A DNA stretch of 62,956 nt from an uncultured Eubacterium sp. (GCA_910584595.1 CAJUBQ010000019.1:1-62956); one strand, 5' to 3'. Shown: positions 9,123-16,542, numbered from the stretch's first letter. Numbers and translations: made by a program. Notes: generated by a model not told the origin, from the letters alone.

Positions 9123-9163
9123 AGCTTTTGTATCTGCTCCTAAATTGGAACAGATACAAAGCT
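9123..9163. terminator. Hairpin between the defence cassette and the sigma genes
   Basis: AGCTTTTGTATCTG pairs with CAGATACAAAGCT around a loop, with an extra TCC/GGA pairing inside. Runs of T follow on the plus side (CCTTTTTTG). It may end transcription from the AT-rich cassette and separate it from the convergent minus-strand operon. Confidence 0.55.
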
Positions 9164-9189
9164 GCAAGCCTTTTTTGTAAACAGACTCC

Positions 9190-9645
9190 TCAAAAATACC
9201 ATCCTGTAATACCTATATCTTCCATGATGCTACGGAGTTCCCCCAGAATCCTTTTCCGCCGGTTCTGTACCGTCCGGCGGCTGCATCCGCATATCCAGGC
9301 CGCATCCTTTACGGTCACTTCTTCAAAAAACAAAAGGCGGATCAAAAAAGCATCCTGTTCCTGAATCCTGCCCAGCCCTTCCCGCAGCTTTTCCAGGTAC
9401 ATTTCCTTTACAATGCTTTCTTCCGGCCCACTGCATTCATGTCCAGCAGTTTTCCAGGCACTTCCCGTTTCTTTTAGCCTGTCCAGGCTGCATACGCCGT
9501 ATTTCCGTTTCTTTTCTTCCTGGTATCTTTCCCTCCGCCTGGACTGATACCATTCCAGATAGACTTCCCTCGTTACTTCCACCAGCGAACCGTCTCCCAT
9601 CCGCAGCACATAACTTTCCCGTTCCTTTGGCTTTCTCCCTCTCAT
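9190..9645 (-). CDS. Sigma-70-like region 4 regulator of the mobile element
   Basis: The protein has 151 residues. The N-terminus is basic (MRGRKPKERESYVLRMGDGS) and the C-terminal third is an HTH like sigma region 4: FLIRLLFFEEVTVKDAAWICGCSRRTVQNRRKRIL. No region 2 is apparent, so it is a sigma-like regulator rather than a full sigma factor. Its ATG overlaps the stop of the preceding gene (ATGA), implying coupled translation of two sigma-like proteins. Such pairs occur on clostridial conjugative elements and I infer a role in element gene control. Confidence 0.7.
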   Translation of the reverse strand: MRGRKPKERESYVLRMGDGSLVEVTREVYLEWYQSRRRERYQEEKKRKYGVCSLDRLKETGSAWKTAGHECSGPEESIVKEMYLEKLREGLGRIQEQDAFLIRLLFFEEVTVKDAAWICGCSRRTVQNRRKRILGELRSIMEDIGITGWYF

Positions 9646-10253
9646 GCCCGTGCCCCTGATCTCCGCATCCTGCAGACAGCGCGTGAAATGAGCTTTGAAA
9701 CAGCCGAAACCGTGACGTCCAGTTCTTCTGCGATCTGGCCCTGTGTTTTCTGCTGCAGATAAAACCGGGTAACAGCCATGCGCTGCTGCCCGGTTAGGAC
9801 AGAAAGTGCCTCTGTAACCATTTCTTCCAGTATCATCTGCTCAAGTATCCTATCACCGGTAATTTCATCCTTATCCCATTCCTCTGCTGCAGTGCTGGAG
9901 GATACTGTTTTTTTCCGTTCTTTCATCTCCCTGTTATGTGCAAGGCGGTCTTCCCCCTCCAGCACCAGGCGCAGATACCATACTTCCCTATCAAACAGTT
10001 TTTCCTCTATGCTACACGCATCCCGGCTTCCGCCATACACATATCCCCCGCATGTGTGGATCGGGAATACAGTAGCGACACGGCAATTAGAATAAAGGGC
10101 ATAGCCGTTCCGGTAGGCTGTAATCTCTGTATCCCCGTCCAGCTTTTCTTTCGCAACTGCCACTCCAGACTCCCTGATATTTTTTGCTGTCGGGATTTTC
10201 TGTCCCGGCACTACAGTTTCCACAGACTGCTTTAATTCCTGCAATGTCATCAT
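9642..10253 (-). CDS. Sigma-70-like helix-turn-helix protein of the mobile element
   Basis: I place the start at the ATG preceded by GGAAAGGCGG, giving 203 residues beginning MMTLQELKQSVETVV; the 60 codons further upstream in this frame have no ribosome site and look non-coding (Pro/Arg/Ser-rich). The C-terminus (ALSVLTGQQRMAVTRFYLQQ, then QIAEELDVTVSAVSKLISRA) is a sigma region 4 HTH. The middle carries a Cys-containing patch (VATVFPIHTCGGYVYGG). The stop overlaps the next gene by four bases. It probably acts with that gene as an element transcription regulator. Confidence 0.7.
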   Translation of the reverse strand: MMTLQELKQSVETVVPGQKIPTAKNIRESGVAVAKEKLDGDTEITAYRNGYALYSNCRVATVFPIHTCGGYVYGGSRDACSIEEKLFDREVWYLRLVLEGEDRLAHNREMKERKKTVSSSTAAEEWDKDEITGDRILEQMILEEMVTEALSVLTGQQRMAVTRFYLQQKTQGQIAEELDVTVSAVSKLISRAVCRMRRSGARA

Positions 10254-10523
10254 AAATGCCGCCTTTCCGCGGGCGGACAGAAATGAAGCATCACAGGCAA
10301 AGGCAGTAAAAAACAACCCCGGCCCGCCCGTTTTTTTTAACGGGAGCCTGGAACTCCTTTTACTTCGGGCTTTATGCCCGGATAAACAGGCCGGCCCTTC
10401 TTCCCCTTTCTTCCTGCTGCCTTCACATTTCATGCTTTTATTTTAACAGCGCTGACATATGTTTACCCTGTCAGATATGGTGAAATTCAGCCGTCTGCCC
10501 TCCATATCTGTTGATTTTTTCTA

Positions 10524-10964
10524 TCATGCCCCCTCCAGCCCGTCCATCAGCGCCGTCACGGTCTGCATGACAACCTTCTGCTCCCTTTTTTTCAAATGCC
10601 CTATACGCCAAAACATCTCGGAAAGCTGCCTGCTGCCCTCCGGCGGCAGCCCTGTTCTTCCAAGCAGGAAGTTTGCATCCATTCCCAGGATGCAGACCAG
10701 CTTCCGGAACACTTCTACGGACATCGCCGTCTGCCCTCCCTCAATCCGGCTGACAGTGTTTGTGCTTATCCCTGCCAGTTCCGCAAGGCTTTCCTGTGAC
10801 AGGCCGGACTCCTGCCTCTGTTCCCTGATGCAGTTCCCGATATCGATCAGGCTCTGCGATTCCGCACGGTTCCCCAAGATCTCCCCCTGTCCTGGTACTG
10901 CAGGCTGTGTTTCTGAAAGGCCGCCTGACGGCCCGGTCTGATTCCCTGCCTGCAAAAATGCCAT
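10524..10964 (-). CDS. XRE-family regulator with linker tail
   Basis: I start it at the ATG preceded by CAGGGATT, giving 146 residues (MAFLQAGNQTGPSGG). The longer frame would begin inside the terminator hairpin upstream. Residues ~48-105 are an HTH_3 domain: IGNCIREQRQESGLSQESLA, ELAGISTNTVSRIEGGQ, then FRKLVCILGMDANFLLG. The C-terminus has a helix (FWRIGHLKKREQKVVMQTV). It lies between repA and the sigma-like pair, on the same strand, and could repress element functions. The target site is not evident. Confidence 0.75.
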   Translation of the reverse strand: MAFLQAGNQTGPSGGLSETQPAVPGQGEILGNRAESQSLIDIGNCIREQRQESGLSQESLAELAGISTNTVSRIEGGQTAMSVEVFRKLVCILGMDANFLLGRTGLPPEGSRQLSEMFWRIGHLKKREQKVVMQTVTALMDGLEGA

Positions 10965-11013
10965 GCGTGGAATCCCTGCCAGACTTTGCGACACCGTGTC
11001 ACAAATCCCATCC

Positions 11014-11056
11014 CTCAAAAAACAAAAGTAACAGCCGGATTGCTGAATCCGGCTGT
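11014..11056 (-). terminator. Rho-independent terminator downstream of repA
   Basis: Perfect 11-bp arms ACAGCCGGATT and AATCCGGCTGT with a 4-base loop. In minus-strand sense they are followed by TTACTTTTGTTTTTTG. It would end the parA-parB-repA transcript before the XRE gene. 10965-11285 otherwise holds only a palindromic repeat at 11153-11237. Confidence 0.8.
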
Positions 11057-11152
11057 CCTGCTGCACATTCCAAATATTCTGTTTCTCATGCTTCCTGTAT
11101 TTCCTGTCTTCCAGTCAGGCATTTTATCCCTCTTTCCAGACAGTCTGTATCA

Positions 11153-11237
11153 GAGCGTGCCTGAAAAATCATTACCGCTGTCTGCATTCTCCACAAAAAG
11201 TGAATCACATCTTACGGAAAGCATTTTTCAAACACGC
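11153..11237. repeat. Short degenerate copy of repeat family 1, inside the mobile element
   Basis: One end reads AGAGCGTGCCTGAAAAATCA and the other GCATTTTTCAAACACGCTCC, matching the terminal inverted repeats of the family-1 copies near the centromere at 39.9-40.8 kb. The central palindrome is missing. Its presence in the element means the repeat was acquired there or carried in. Confidence 0.65.
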
Positions 11238-11285
11238 TCCAGCCACATTTCTGTTTTACACAAAGCTGCTAAAAAATACCCGCCT

Positions 11286-12872
11286 TCATCCTCCCCCGTA
11301 CATATCATGGTTTACTTCCGCCCTGTAATAGCTGCTTATCGTCAGCGTGGCATTATACAGGGATGTCAGCAGGTATGCCTTTATATTGCCTATTTTTGTT
11401 GTGTTATTCTGCAGGCACCCCATGACGTATTCGATATGCCCTTTGTTTATTTTCATGAACCTGCTCTTGACAACAGAAACCGGCCTTTCCACGCCCGCAA
11501 TCCGCAGGCTGCCGTCGTCGGGCATTGCCATGACTTCCACCATCAGCTCTACAAACTTATCCACATCTTCAAGGCTGTAATATCTGTCAACTTCAAAACA
11601 GGCGTAGTCAATATTATTCCGTATCACACTGCGGTATCCGCCCATTTTATCCTCCATATCCGTCGGGACTCCCCTTCCGGCTGCAGAAATGTCTGCCGTA
11701 CCGGATGGATAAGAATACTGACAGGATAGATAAGATTGGATTGGATTACACAGACCTGTATTAGTATGATTCAGATCAGTACTTCCTGTCTCAGTATCAT
11801 TTTTCTCAGTATGATTCAAATCAGTATCACTATACTCAGTATCATTAAGGTATGATTCTGGAACTTTCGCAAGTGTGATTCCAGAATTTACGGAAGTATG
11901 ATTCTGGAACTTTCGCAAGTATGATTTTGGAACTTCCAGAAGTGTGATTCTGGAACTTCCAGAAGTATGATTTTCATACTTCTGGGGATTTTGCAAAAAA
12001 TTATCTTCTGCCTCCATGCCCATTTTCCTATAAATATGATTTTCATGCCCTTTCGGGCATGACTCCATATTTTCCTGAAGTATGTTTTCAGGACTTCCAG
12101 AAGTATGATTTTCATACTTCTGGAAGTCTGATCCTGAAATATCTGAAAACATGCCCCCTAAAGGATGCCCGTGCTCCATACGGCCCATCCCCGGTATTTT
12201 CATGGATAATCTTTCTGTTTTCTCCTCCTGGTTTTCATGAATCCCTGAATCCGGCTGCGGAATCTTCCGGCACGAGAATTCCATTTCCCACCAGTTCTGT
12301 TCCCTGCATTCCTGCCCCTGTTCTGCTGATTCCAAAACTGCCACTTTCATGCTTCTGGAAGTCTGGATTTCATGCATCTGCAGATTTCCGTCGCCGCTTT
12401 CCATATTATGCCCCGGCTCCCGGCTGCATTCCTCTTCCATGCGGCTTTCCAGCCCCGCACCGCATTTATCTTCCATGCTTTTATCCGTTTCCTGTCCCCT
12501 TCCGCCTTTCTGCATAAAATTTTTCACATAAATTACATTCGGCTTTCCAAGCCCCGGCCGTTTTTTCTCAATCAGCCCGATTTCTTTCTCGGTATCCAGC
12601 TCTGCAAGGCACCGTATGGCCTTCTGCCTTCCGCAGTTCAGAAGCTCCACAATATTCTCGACCGTAAAAATAATATAAACCCGGTTCTGTTCATCCACCC
12701 ACCGGTTTTTATCACTCAGCCCCATGCGGTCCAGCAGAAGGCCGTACAGCACCTTTGCCTCGCAGGAAAGCTGCTTAAAACACTCCTCCGTAAACAGAAT
12801 TTTTGGTATCCGGTAAAAACTGTACTGTTCTGCTTCCATCCCGTTAAAATATTCAAACTCCATATGACTCAT
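11286..12872 (-). CDS. repA: RepA_N-type replication initiator with DUF6017-like C-terminus
   Basis: The protein has 528 residues. Residues 1-120 are the RepA_N winged-helix region: FYRIPKILFTEECFKQLSCEAKVLYGLLLDRM, DEQNRVYIIFTVENIVELL, RQKAIRCLAELD and KKRPGLGKPNVIYVKNF. A low-complexity middle (~150-390) encodes the 23-bp iterons and 15-bp repeats listed separately. The C-terminal ~130 residues (RSVIRNNIDYACFEV, DEIV-type helices, HIEYVMGCLQNNTTKIGNIKAYLLTSLYNA) match the tail usual in clostridial element initiators. The gene overlaps the end of parB by 20 bases. RepA_N proteins are known to bind repeats inside their own gene, so this is probably both initiator and origin of the element. 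Confidence 0.88.
   Translation of the reverse strand: MSHMEFEYFNGMEAEQYSFYRIPKILFTEECFKQLSCEAKVLYGLLLDRMGLSDKNRWVDEQNRVYIIFTVENIVELLNCGRQKAIRCLAELDTEKEIGLIEKKRPGLGKPNVIYVKNFMQKGGRGQETDKSMEDKCGAGLESRMEEECSREPGHNMESGDGNLQMHEIQTSRSMKVAVLESAEQGQECREQNWWEMEFSCRKIPQPDSGIHENQEEKTERLSMKIPGMGRMEHGHPLGGMFSDISGSDFQKYENHTSGSPENILQENMESCPKGHENHIYRKMGMEAEDNFLQNPQKYENHTSGSSRITLLEVPKSYLRKFQNHTSVNSGITLAKVPESYLNDTEYSDTDLNHTEKNDTETGSTDLNHTNTGLCNPIQSYLSCQYSYPSGTADISAAGRGVPTDMEDKMGGYRSVIRNNIDYACFEVDRYYSLEDVDKFVELMVEVMAMPDDGSLRIAGVERPVSVVKSRFMKINKGHIEYVMGCLQNNTTKIGNIKAYLLTSLYNATLTISSYYRAEVNHDMYGGG
11762..11851. repeat. Six in-frame 15-bp repeats in repA
   Basis: CAGTATCATTTTTCT-like units start at 11762, 11777, 11792, 11807, 11822 and 11837. 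The period is a multiple of three, so on the minus strand they encode Thr-rich pentapeptides (DTEYS, DTDLN, HTEKN). They adjoin the 23-bp iterons. Confidence 0.7.
11848..11985. repeat. Six tandem 23-bp iterons within repA (main cluster)
   Basis: Units start at 11848, 11871, 11894, 11917, 11940 and 11963, with consensus AAGTATGATTCTGGAACTT followed by four variable bases. The 23-bp period is about two helical turns and is not a multiple of three, so the repeats pass through all reading frames. That points to a DNA-level function as initiator binding sites. The last unit contains the palindrome AAGTATGATTTTCATACTT. Confidence 0.85.
12078..12146. repeat. Second cluster of three 23-bp iterons within repA
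   Basis: Units start at 12078, 12101 and 12124 with the same 23-bp spacing. The 12101 unit is identical to the one at 11963. A further degenerate unit lies at 12359. The clusters are separated by about 90 bases of coding sequence. Confidence 0.8.
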
Positions 12873-13404
12873 CTGCAGCCTTCTCCTTCCACTGGTCTAA
12901 TAACCTGTAAATAATCTCCTCCACCTGCGCCTTCGTATACTCCGGCGGGAAATATTCCCGTATCCTTTTTGCAGAAATCGAGACTCCTGTACTGCTTTCT
13001 GTCTTTCCTGAAAGCACGGCATAAATTTTCCCTTCCGTCAGCTCCCCTGCCTCACTGCCGGCCTTTAACTGCTCTGCCTGCGCCTTTGACGGGAATATGC
13101 CGCTGCTGCGGATGGCATCCGCAACCCATGCCTGTTCCCCTGCTTTCAGGTAGGACAGCTTTTCACCCGCCAGCATGGGGATTTTATTTTCATCCACGTA
13201 ATCCAGCAGCTCTTCCACTAATTCCGACAGCCGGATATAACGCTGTACCGTCCTCCCGCTGTCTCCGGCGGTTTCCCCGATGGCATCTGCAGTATATTTC
13301 TCCCCTTTACAGCCCTGGTGCTTCATCGCTTCGTATTTCATCCGGTACGCCTTTGCCTTCTCGCTCGGCAGAATATCTTCTCTTTGGATATTCGTATCGA
13401 CCAT
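12853..13404 (-). CDS. Element ParB, C-terminal part (split gene)
   Basis: The 183-residue frame begins MVDTNIQREDILPSEKAKAY, which is the internal ParB motif that normally follows the N-terminal Arg-rich box, not a natural N-terminus. It then carries the KorB/ParB HTH region (IGETAGDSGRTVQRYIRLSE) and a C-terminal domain with YFPPEYTKAQVEEIIYRLL. Its ATG overlaps the stop of the N-terminal part (TGATG), so it could be made by coupled reinitiation. The split matches loss of one base from an otherwise normal parB. The stop overlaps repA by 20 bases. Confidence 0.75.
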   Translation of the reverse strand: MVDTNIQREDILPSEKAKAYRMKYEAMKHQGCKGEKYTADAIGETAGDSGRTVQRYIRLSELVEELLDYVDENKIPMLAGEKLSYLKAGEQAWVADAIRSSGIFPSKAQAEQLKAGSEAGELTEGKIYAVLSGKTESSTGVSISAKRIREYFPPEYTKAQVEEIIYRLLDQWKEKAADESYGV

Positions 13405-13745
13405 CAGACTACCGCCGTATCATCATCCATTTCCCGGATGATCACAGGCATTTCCGTAAACCCGGCAAGCTCACAGGCCCGCCACCGCCTGTGCCCGGCA
13501 ATGACCTCGTAGCCGCCTTCCGGGTGCGGACGGACAATTCCCGGCATCAGCACGCCATACTGCTTTACGCTTTCCACCGTTTCCTGCATCTTTTCATCAT
13601 CCAGCACACGGAACGGATGGCCTTTGAATGCATGCAGCTGGCTGATGGGAACAGATGCCACCGTTTCCCCTGCCGCCGCTTCATCTGTGCCGAACAGATC
13701 ATCAAAAGATGTCAGCTTTACTTTCCCTGCACTCTTACTTTTCAT
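13404..13745 (-). CDS. Element ParB, N-terminal part (split gene)
   Basis: The 113 residues start at an ATG overlapping the end of parA, behind AGGAGG. It contains the ParB N-terminal domain: VPISQLHAFKGHPFRV, SVKQYGVLMPGIVRP, YEVIAGHRRWRACELAG (the GxRRxxA CTP-binding box) and MPVIIREMDDDTAVV, where a TGA stop interrupts the run. In intact homologs one more residue and then MVDTNIQRE would follow. The DNA reads GTAGTCTGATGGTC, one base short of an in-frame junction. Either it is a recent frameshift or the ParB halves are made separately. Confidence 0.75.
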   Translation of the reverse strand: MKSKSAGKVKLTSFDDLFGTDEAAAGETVASVPISQLHAFKGHPFRVLDDEKMQETVESVKQYGVLMPGIVRPHPEGGYEVIAGHRRWRACELAGFTEMPVIIREMDDDTAVV

Positions 13746-14520
13746 CCGCAAGCACCTCCTGTGTCAGTGACTGGTAGCCGCCCGCAACAATCCCTTTCGG
13801 ATCATGGAGATAAATACTTTTCCCCTCTGCCGTGGTTTCCGCAGCCTTTACGGACAATGGAATACAGTTCTCAAAAATATGTACCCGGTTCCCATATACC
13901 TCCCGGATCTGCATTGAAATATCCTTCGCAAAATTTGTCCTGCGGTCTACCTTTGTCAGCAGAATCCCCATAATATCAAGCGCCGGATTCAGCTTTCTGT
14001 GTACCCGACCAATCGTTTTTATCAGCTGCTGAAGTCCTTTAACCGGGAGATATGCCGCCTCTACCGGGATCAGCACGCTGTCCGCCGCTACAAGGACATT
14101 TATCGTAATCATTCCCAGCGAAGGCATACAGTCAATGACTGCATAGTCGTACTCTTTTTTTATGCTGTTCAAATACTGGCGCAGTATAGTTTCCCTGCTC
14201 ATGACATTTACAAGAGCCGTTTCCAGACCTGCCAGTTCAATATTTGCCGGAATAAAATCAATTCCTTCCGCATGGCGGATGATGCCCTCGCCAGGTTCTA
14301 CGTCCCTGTCATTGATGACCTTTTCCATCATATTCACTAACGTCACATCCAGCTCGTCCGGCTCTGCAATCCCCAGGCTCACCGCCATGCTGCCCTGTGC
14401 ATCCGCCTCCACCAGCAATACTTTTTTGCCCGCCCTCGCAAGCCCTATTCCTAAATTCACGCAGGTTGTCGTCTTGCCAACCCCGCCTTTCTGGTTTGCC
14501 ACTGCGATCACTCTGCACAT
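13735..14520 (-). CDS. parA: Element ParA partition ATPase
   Basis: The protein has 261 residues, the normal length for a small ParA. It begins MCRVIAVANQKGGVGKTTT, the deviant Walker A box, followed by LLVEADAQGSM (Walker A' with Ala before Asp instead of the common DLDPQ), and YDYAVIDCMPSLGM (Walker B). There is no N-terminal HTH. The ribosome site is AGGAGG. It heads the parA-parB-repA block and would segregate the excised or replicating form of the element. It is clearly different from the chromosomal Soj at 39 kb. Confidence 0.92.
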   Translation of the reverse strand: MCRVIAVANQKGGVGKTTTCVNLGIGLARAGKKVLLVEADAQGSMAVSLGIAEPDELDVTLVNMMEKVINDRDVEPGEGIIRHAEGIDFIPANIELAGLETALVNVMSRETILRQYLNSIKKEYDYAVIDCMPSLGMITINVLVAADSVLIPVEAAYLPVKGLQQLIKTIGRVHRKLNPALDIMGILLTKVDRRTNFAKDISMQIREVYGNRVHIFENCIPLSVKAAETTAEGKSIYLHDPKGIVAGGYQSLTQEVLADEK

Positions 14521-14541
14521 ATATACTTTCCTCCTGATTAT

Positions 14542-14715
14542 CTAATCTGCTTTTTCTGTTCTTTCTACTTCTGCATACATACGGAAATATTTCTTTGTCC
14601 CCTTGTTTGCAAACAGTTCCGATACAGACTTTACGTCTACGCCTTCCTGACGCTCCAAAAACCTTCGGAACCAGTAAAGATCTTTCTTTGTCCCCTGCAT
14701 CCTGATTTTCAGCAT
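14542..14715 (-). CDS. DUF3970-like small protein
   Basis: The 57 residues begin MLKIRMQGTKKDLYWFRRFLE and end SVSELFANKGTKKYFRMYAEV, a compact alpha-beta pattern that I compare with DUF3970. I use the ATG at 14715, which has GGAG 7 bases upstream and sits two bases past the stop of a 25-codon ORF. The frame could be opened further by a GTG at 14772, but that extension overlaps the leader ORF. It is the usual kind of small gene before parA in such elements. Function unknown. Confidence 0.6.
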   Translation of the reverse strand: MLKIRMQGTKKDLYWFRRFLERQEGVDVKSVSELFANKGTKKYFRMYAEVERTEKAD

Positions 14716-14716
14716 A

Positions 14717-14794
14717 TCAGCACTCCATTTTGTTTTTGAAAGTAATTTTGCGAGTGTCTTTCTTTTCTGCACCTACCGCTGTATTCACTGTCAT
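14717..14794 (-). CDS. 25-codon leader ORF before the par operon
   Basis: An ATG 6 bases behind GGAGG opens a 25-residue frame, MTVNTAVGAEKKDTRKITFK then NKMEC. Its TGA lies one base before the next ATG (TGATATG), so the two look translationally coupled. It is too short to assign to a family. Confidence 0.5.
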   Translation of the reverse strand: MTVNTAVGAEKKDTRKITFKNKMEC

Positions 14795-15074
14795 AGCTTG
14801 TCCTCCATTTTTGAAATACTTAGGAGCTACACTCCCAAACCTTTGTGGAATTCGTGCTGCCAGTTACCCAAAATACGGCTAACCGACAACCCGAATTTGC
14901 TTTCCTGTACCAGTACATCCATGTTATAATTTCCTTGAGCAGAAAATTGTTTCCTACTCCTATTCGTAACGTTACTTTATCCAGATATTGAAAATCTGTA
15001 GACATGAAAAAATAGGACTAAATAAAGCCCTTTCGTAAAAGGTTCTTTATTTAGTCCTATAATAACAGAGTCCT
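14795..15074. other. Apparent right end of the mobile element
   Basis: Homology to SpmA stops at about 15,075, and everything leftward belongs to the element block. The stretch contains a palindrome GTAACGTTAC (14966-14975) and a strong terminator hairpin at its outer edge. It may also hold the promoter for the par operon. The exact attachment core cannot be set because the other end lies outside the window; TCCTTAGCAAT at 15071-15081 spans the junction. Confidence 0.55.
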
Positions 15075-15366
15075 TAGCAATAAAATTTTCAGCAATATAC
15101 TGATTCGCCAAATGATTCTTTGGAATCCCAGGAAACAAAAATCTCAGGAAAGGTTTCAAACACTTTACAGCTCTACGAATAATCCCTCCCTTTTCCGCAA
15201 TACGCATCAATCCCATCCATAACGACATTACACCAATCATTGTAATACAAAGCGTTACGGCTTCCTTCGAAGAATCAACAGCCGCCTGCGTAACTTCCAG
15301 CAAAGTCCCTGTTATCGCAGCATACACAATTCCTAAAATAATCATAAATCCCCATAAATAATTCAT
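14977..15366 (-). pseudogene. spmA: Spore maturation protein A, truncated by the element
   Basis: Residues 1-97 match SpmA: MNYLWGFMIILGIVYAAITG, SSKEAVTLCITMIGVMSLWMGLM, KPFLRFLFPGIPKNHLANQY and ENFIA, including three membrane segments. In SpmA proteins the next part reads N-x-x-GLGxAATPxG, but here the frame runs into unrelated sequence (DSVIIGLNKEPFTK) and stops. About half of the usual ~190 residues is missing, as is spmB. The start has AGGTGAG upstream. SpmA helps dehydrate the spore core. The lost 3' part may lie at the other end of the element, outside the window. Confidence 0.8.
15012..15060 (-). terminator. Terminator hairpin at the spmA/element junction
   Basis: Perfect 16-bp arms ATAGGACTAAATAAAG and CTTTATTTAGTCCTAT; in minus-strand sense the stem is followed by TTTTTTCATG. 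It lies 15 bases inside the junction and would stop spmA transcription from entering the element. Confidence 0.75.
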
Positions 15367-15525
15367 AATCTCACCTAAACAACTATTTCTTCTATATATA
15401 TGTATTCATTCTGCTTTACAGACAAAATATCATAAACTTTTTTTGTTCCGCGCTTCTTGACTTTTATACGTTCCAATGTTACTTTCATATTATGAACCAG
15501 TATCATTTGTCCAGGGAGGCCGCAC

Positions 15526-16437
15526 ATGCATCATACACAATCACCCACATTAAAAGAACTCCGTCATCACGGAACAAAAACATTTCCTTTTGCTGCCTAC
15601 AAAACATGCTTTGCCACACAAGGCACTATGGTAAAACATCACTGGCACGATGAAATCGAAATGATCTATTTTTTTGAAGGTGATTTTCGTCTGGAAATCA
15701 ACATGGAACCGTTCCATATTCGTTCCGAATGTCTTTATTTTATCAATCCCGGTGAACTGCACAGTATCGTTATCGAAAATAATAACTGCTCGGAAGAAAA
15801 AGCAATCGTTTTTTCTTCCGATATTTTAAGCTGTGAATGTTATGATGCTGTTCAAGTACAGCTTATTCAACCGATACGGCATGGAAAAATGTTATTTCCC
15901 AGGTGTCTTTTGCCGGAACATCCATGTTTTATTCCTATTCGCGACTCCTTTATAGATATTATGAGAATCTATGAACAACCTGTTACAAAAAATGACGCTT
16001 TCGATCACTTAACAAATCAGCTGTACATTAAGTCCAGTCTGCTTCGTATTCTCGCACTGTTGTCCGATCACAAACTTTTTGTTCATTCTGAAAAAAATTA
16101 TGATAAGCGCGTAGAAGAGATTAAAAAAATCATTATCTATATTACTGAAAATTATAAAGAAAAAATATACATTCATGACCTCGCTTCTCTCGTTAACATG
16201 AACGAACAATATTTTTGCCGTTTTTTCAAAAAAGCAATCGGTTCCTCTCCAATGTCATATGTCAATGACTACCGAATTAAACAGGCAATACACCTGCTAA
16301 AAGAAACAGAATTGACAATTATGGAAATTAGTCTGGAATGCGGTTTTAACAATGTAGGCAATTTTTTAAAGGAATTTCGAAAACATACGAATACAACGCC
16401 ATTAAAATATCGAAAAAACCATGTCCAAAAAATATAA
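15526..16437 (+). CDS. AraC-family regulator with cupin sensor
   Basis: The protein has 303 residues and a GGGAGG ribosome site. The N-terminal half is a cupin: VKHHWHDEIEMIYFFEGDFR with the metal/sugar-pocket histidines, then YFINPGELHSI. The C-terminal ~100 residues are two AraC HTH motifs (IYIHDLASLVNMNEQYFCRFFKK and LTIMEISLECGFNNVGNFLKEFRKHTNTTPLKYR). It lies directly upstream of two GH13 glucosidase genes in the same direction, so it probably activates them in response to an alpha-glucoside. No transporter is next to it. Confidence 0.9.
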   Translation: MHHTQSPTLKELRHHGTKTFPFAAYKTCFATQGTMVKHHWHDEIEMIYFFEGDFRLEINMEPFHIRSECLYFINPGELHSIVIENNNCSEEKAIVFSSDILSCECYDAVQVQLIQPIRHGKMLFPRCLLPEHPCFIPIRDSFIDIMRIYEQPVTKNDAFDHLTNQLYIKSSLLRILALLSDHKLFVHSEKNYDKRVEEIKKIIIYITENYKEKIYIHDLASLVNMNEQYFCRFFKKAIGSSPMSYVNDYRIKQAIHLLKETELTIMEISLECGFNNVGNFLKEFRKHTNTTPLKYRKNHVQKI

Positions 16438-16542
16438 AATAACTAAAATGTCAAAATAACGTATTTTTTAATCATAGAAGTGTAAGACATTTCTATAATA
16501 TCCCATTATAATGAAAGAAATAATTTTGATGGAGGCGTGATT

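Noticed and set aside
11848..12146. Possible CRISPR array
   Set aside because: Units are directly adjacent without unique spacers and lie inside repA; these are iterons. No CRISPR array seen in the window.
12969..13973. 334-codon plus-strand ORF opposite parB and parA
   Set aside because: Shadow of the par genes; composition is His/Pro/Arg-rich as expected for an antisense frame.
14820..15005. 61-codon minus-strand ORF at the element end
   Set aside because: No convincing ribosome site or family; more likely end sequence of the element.
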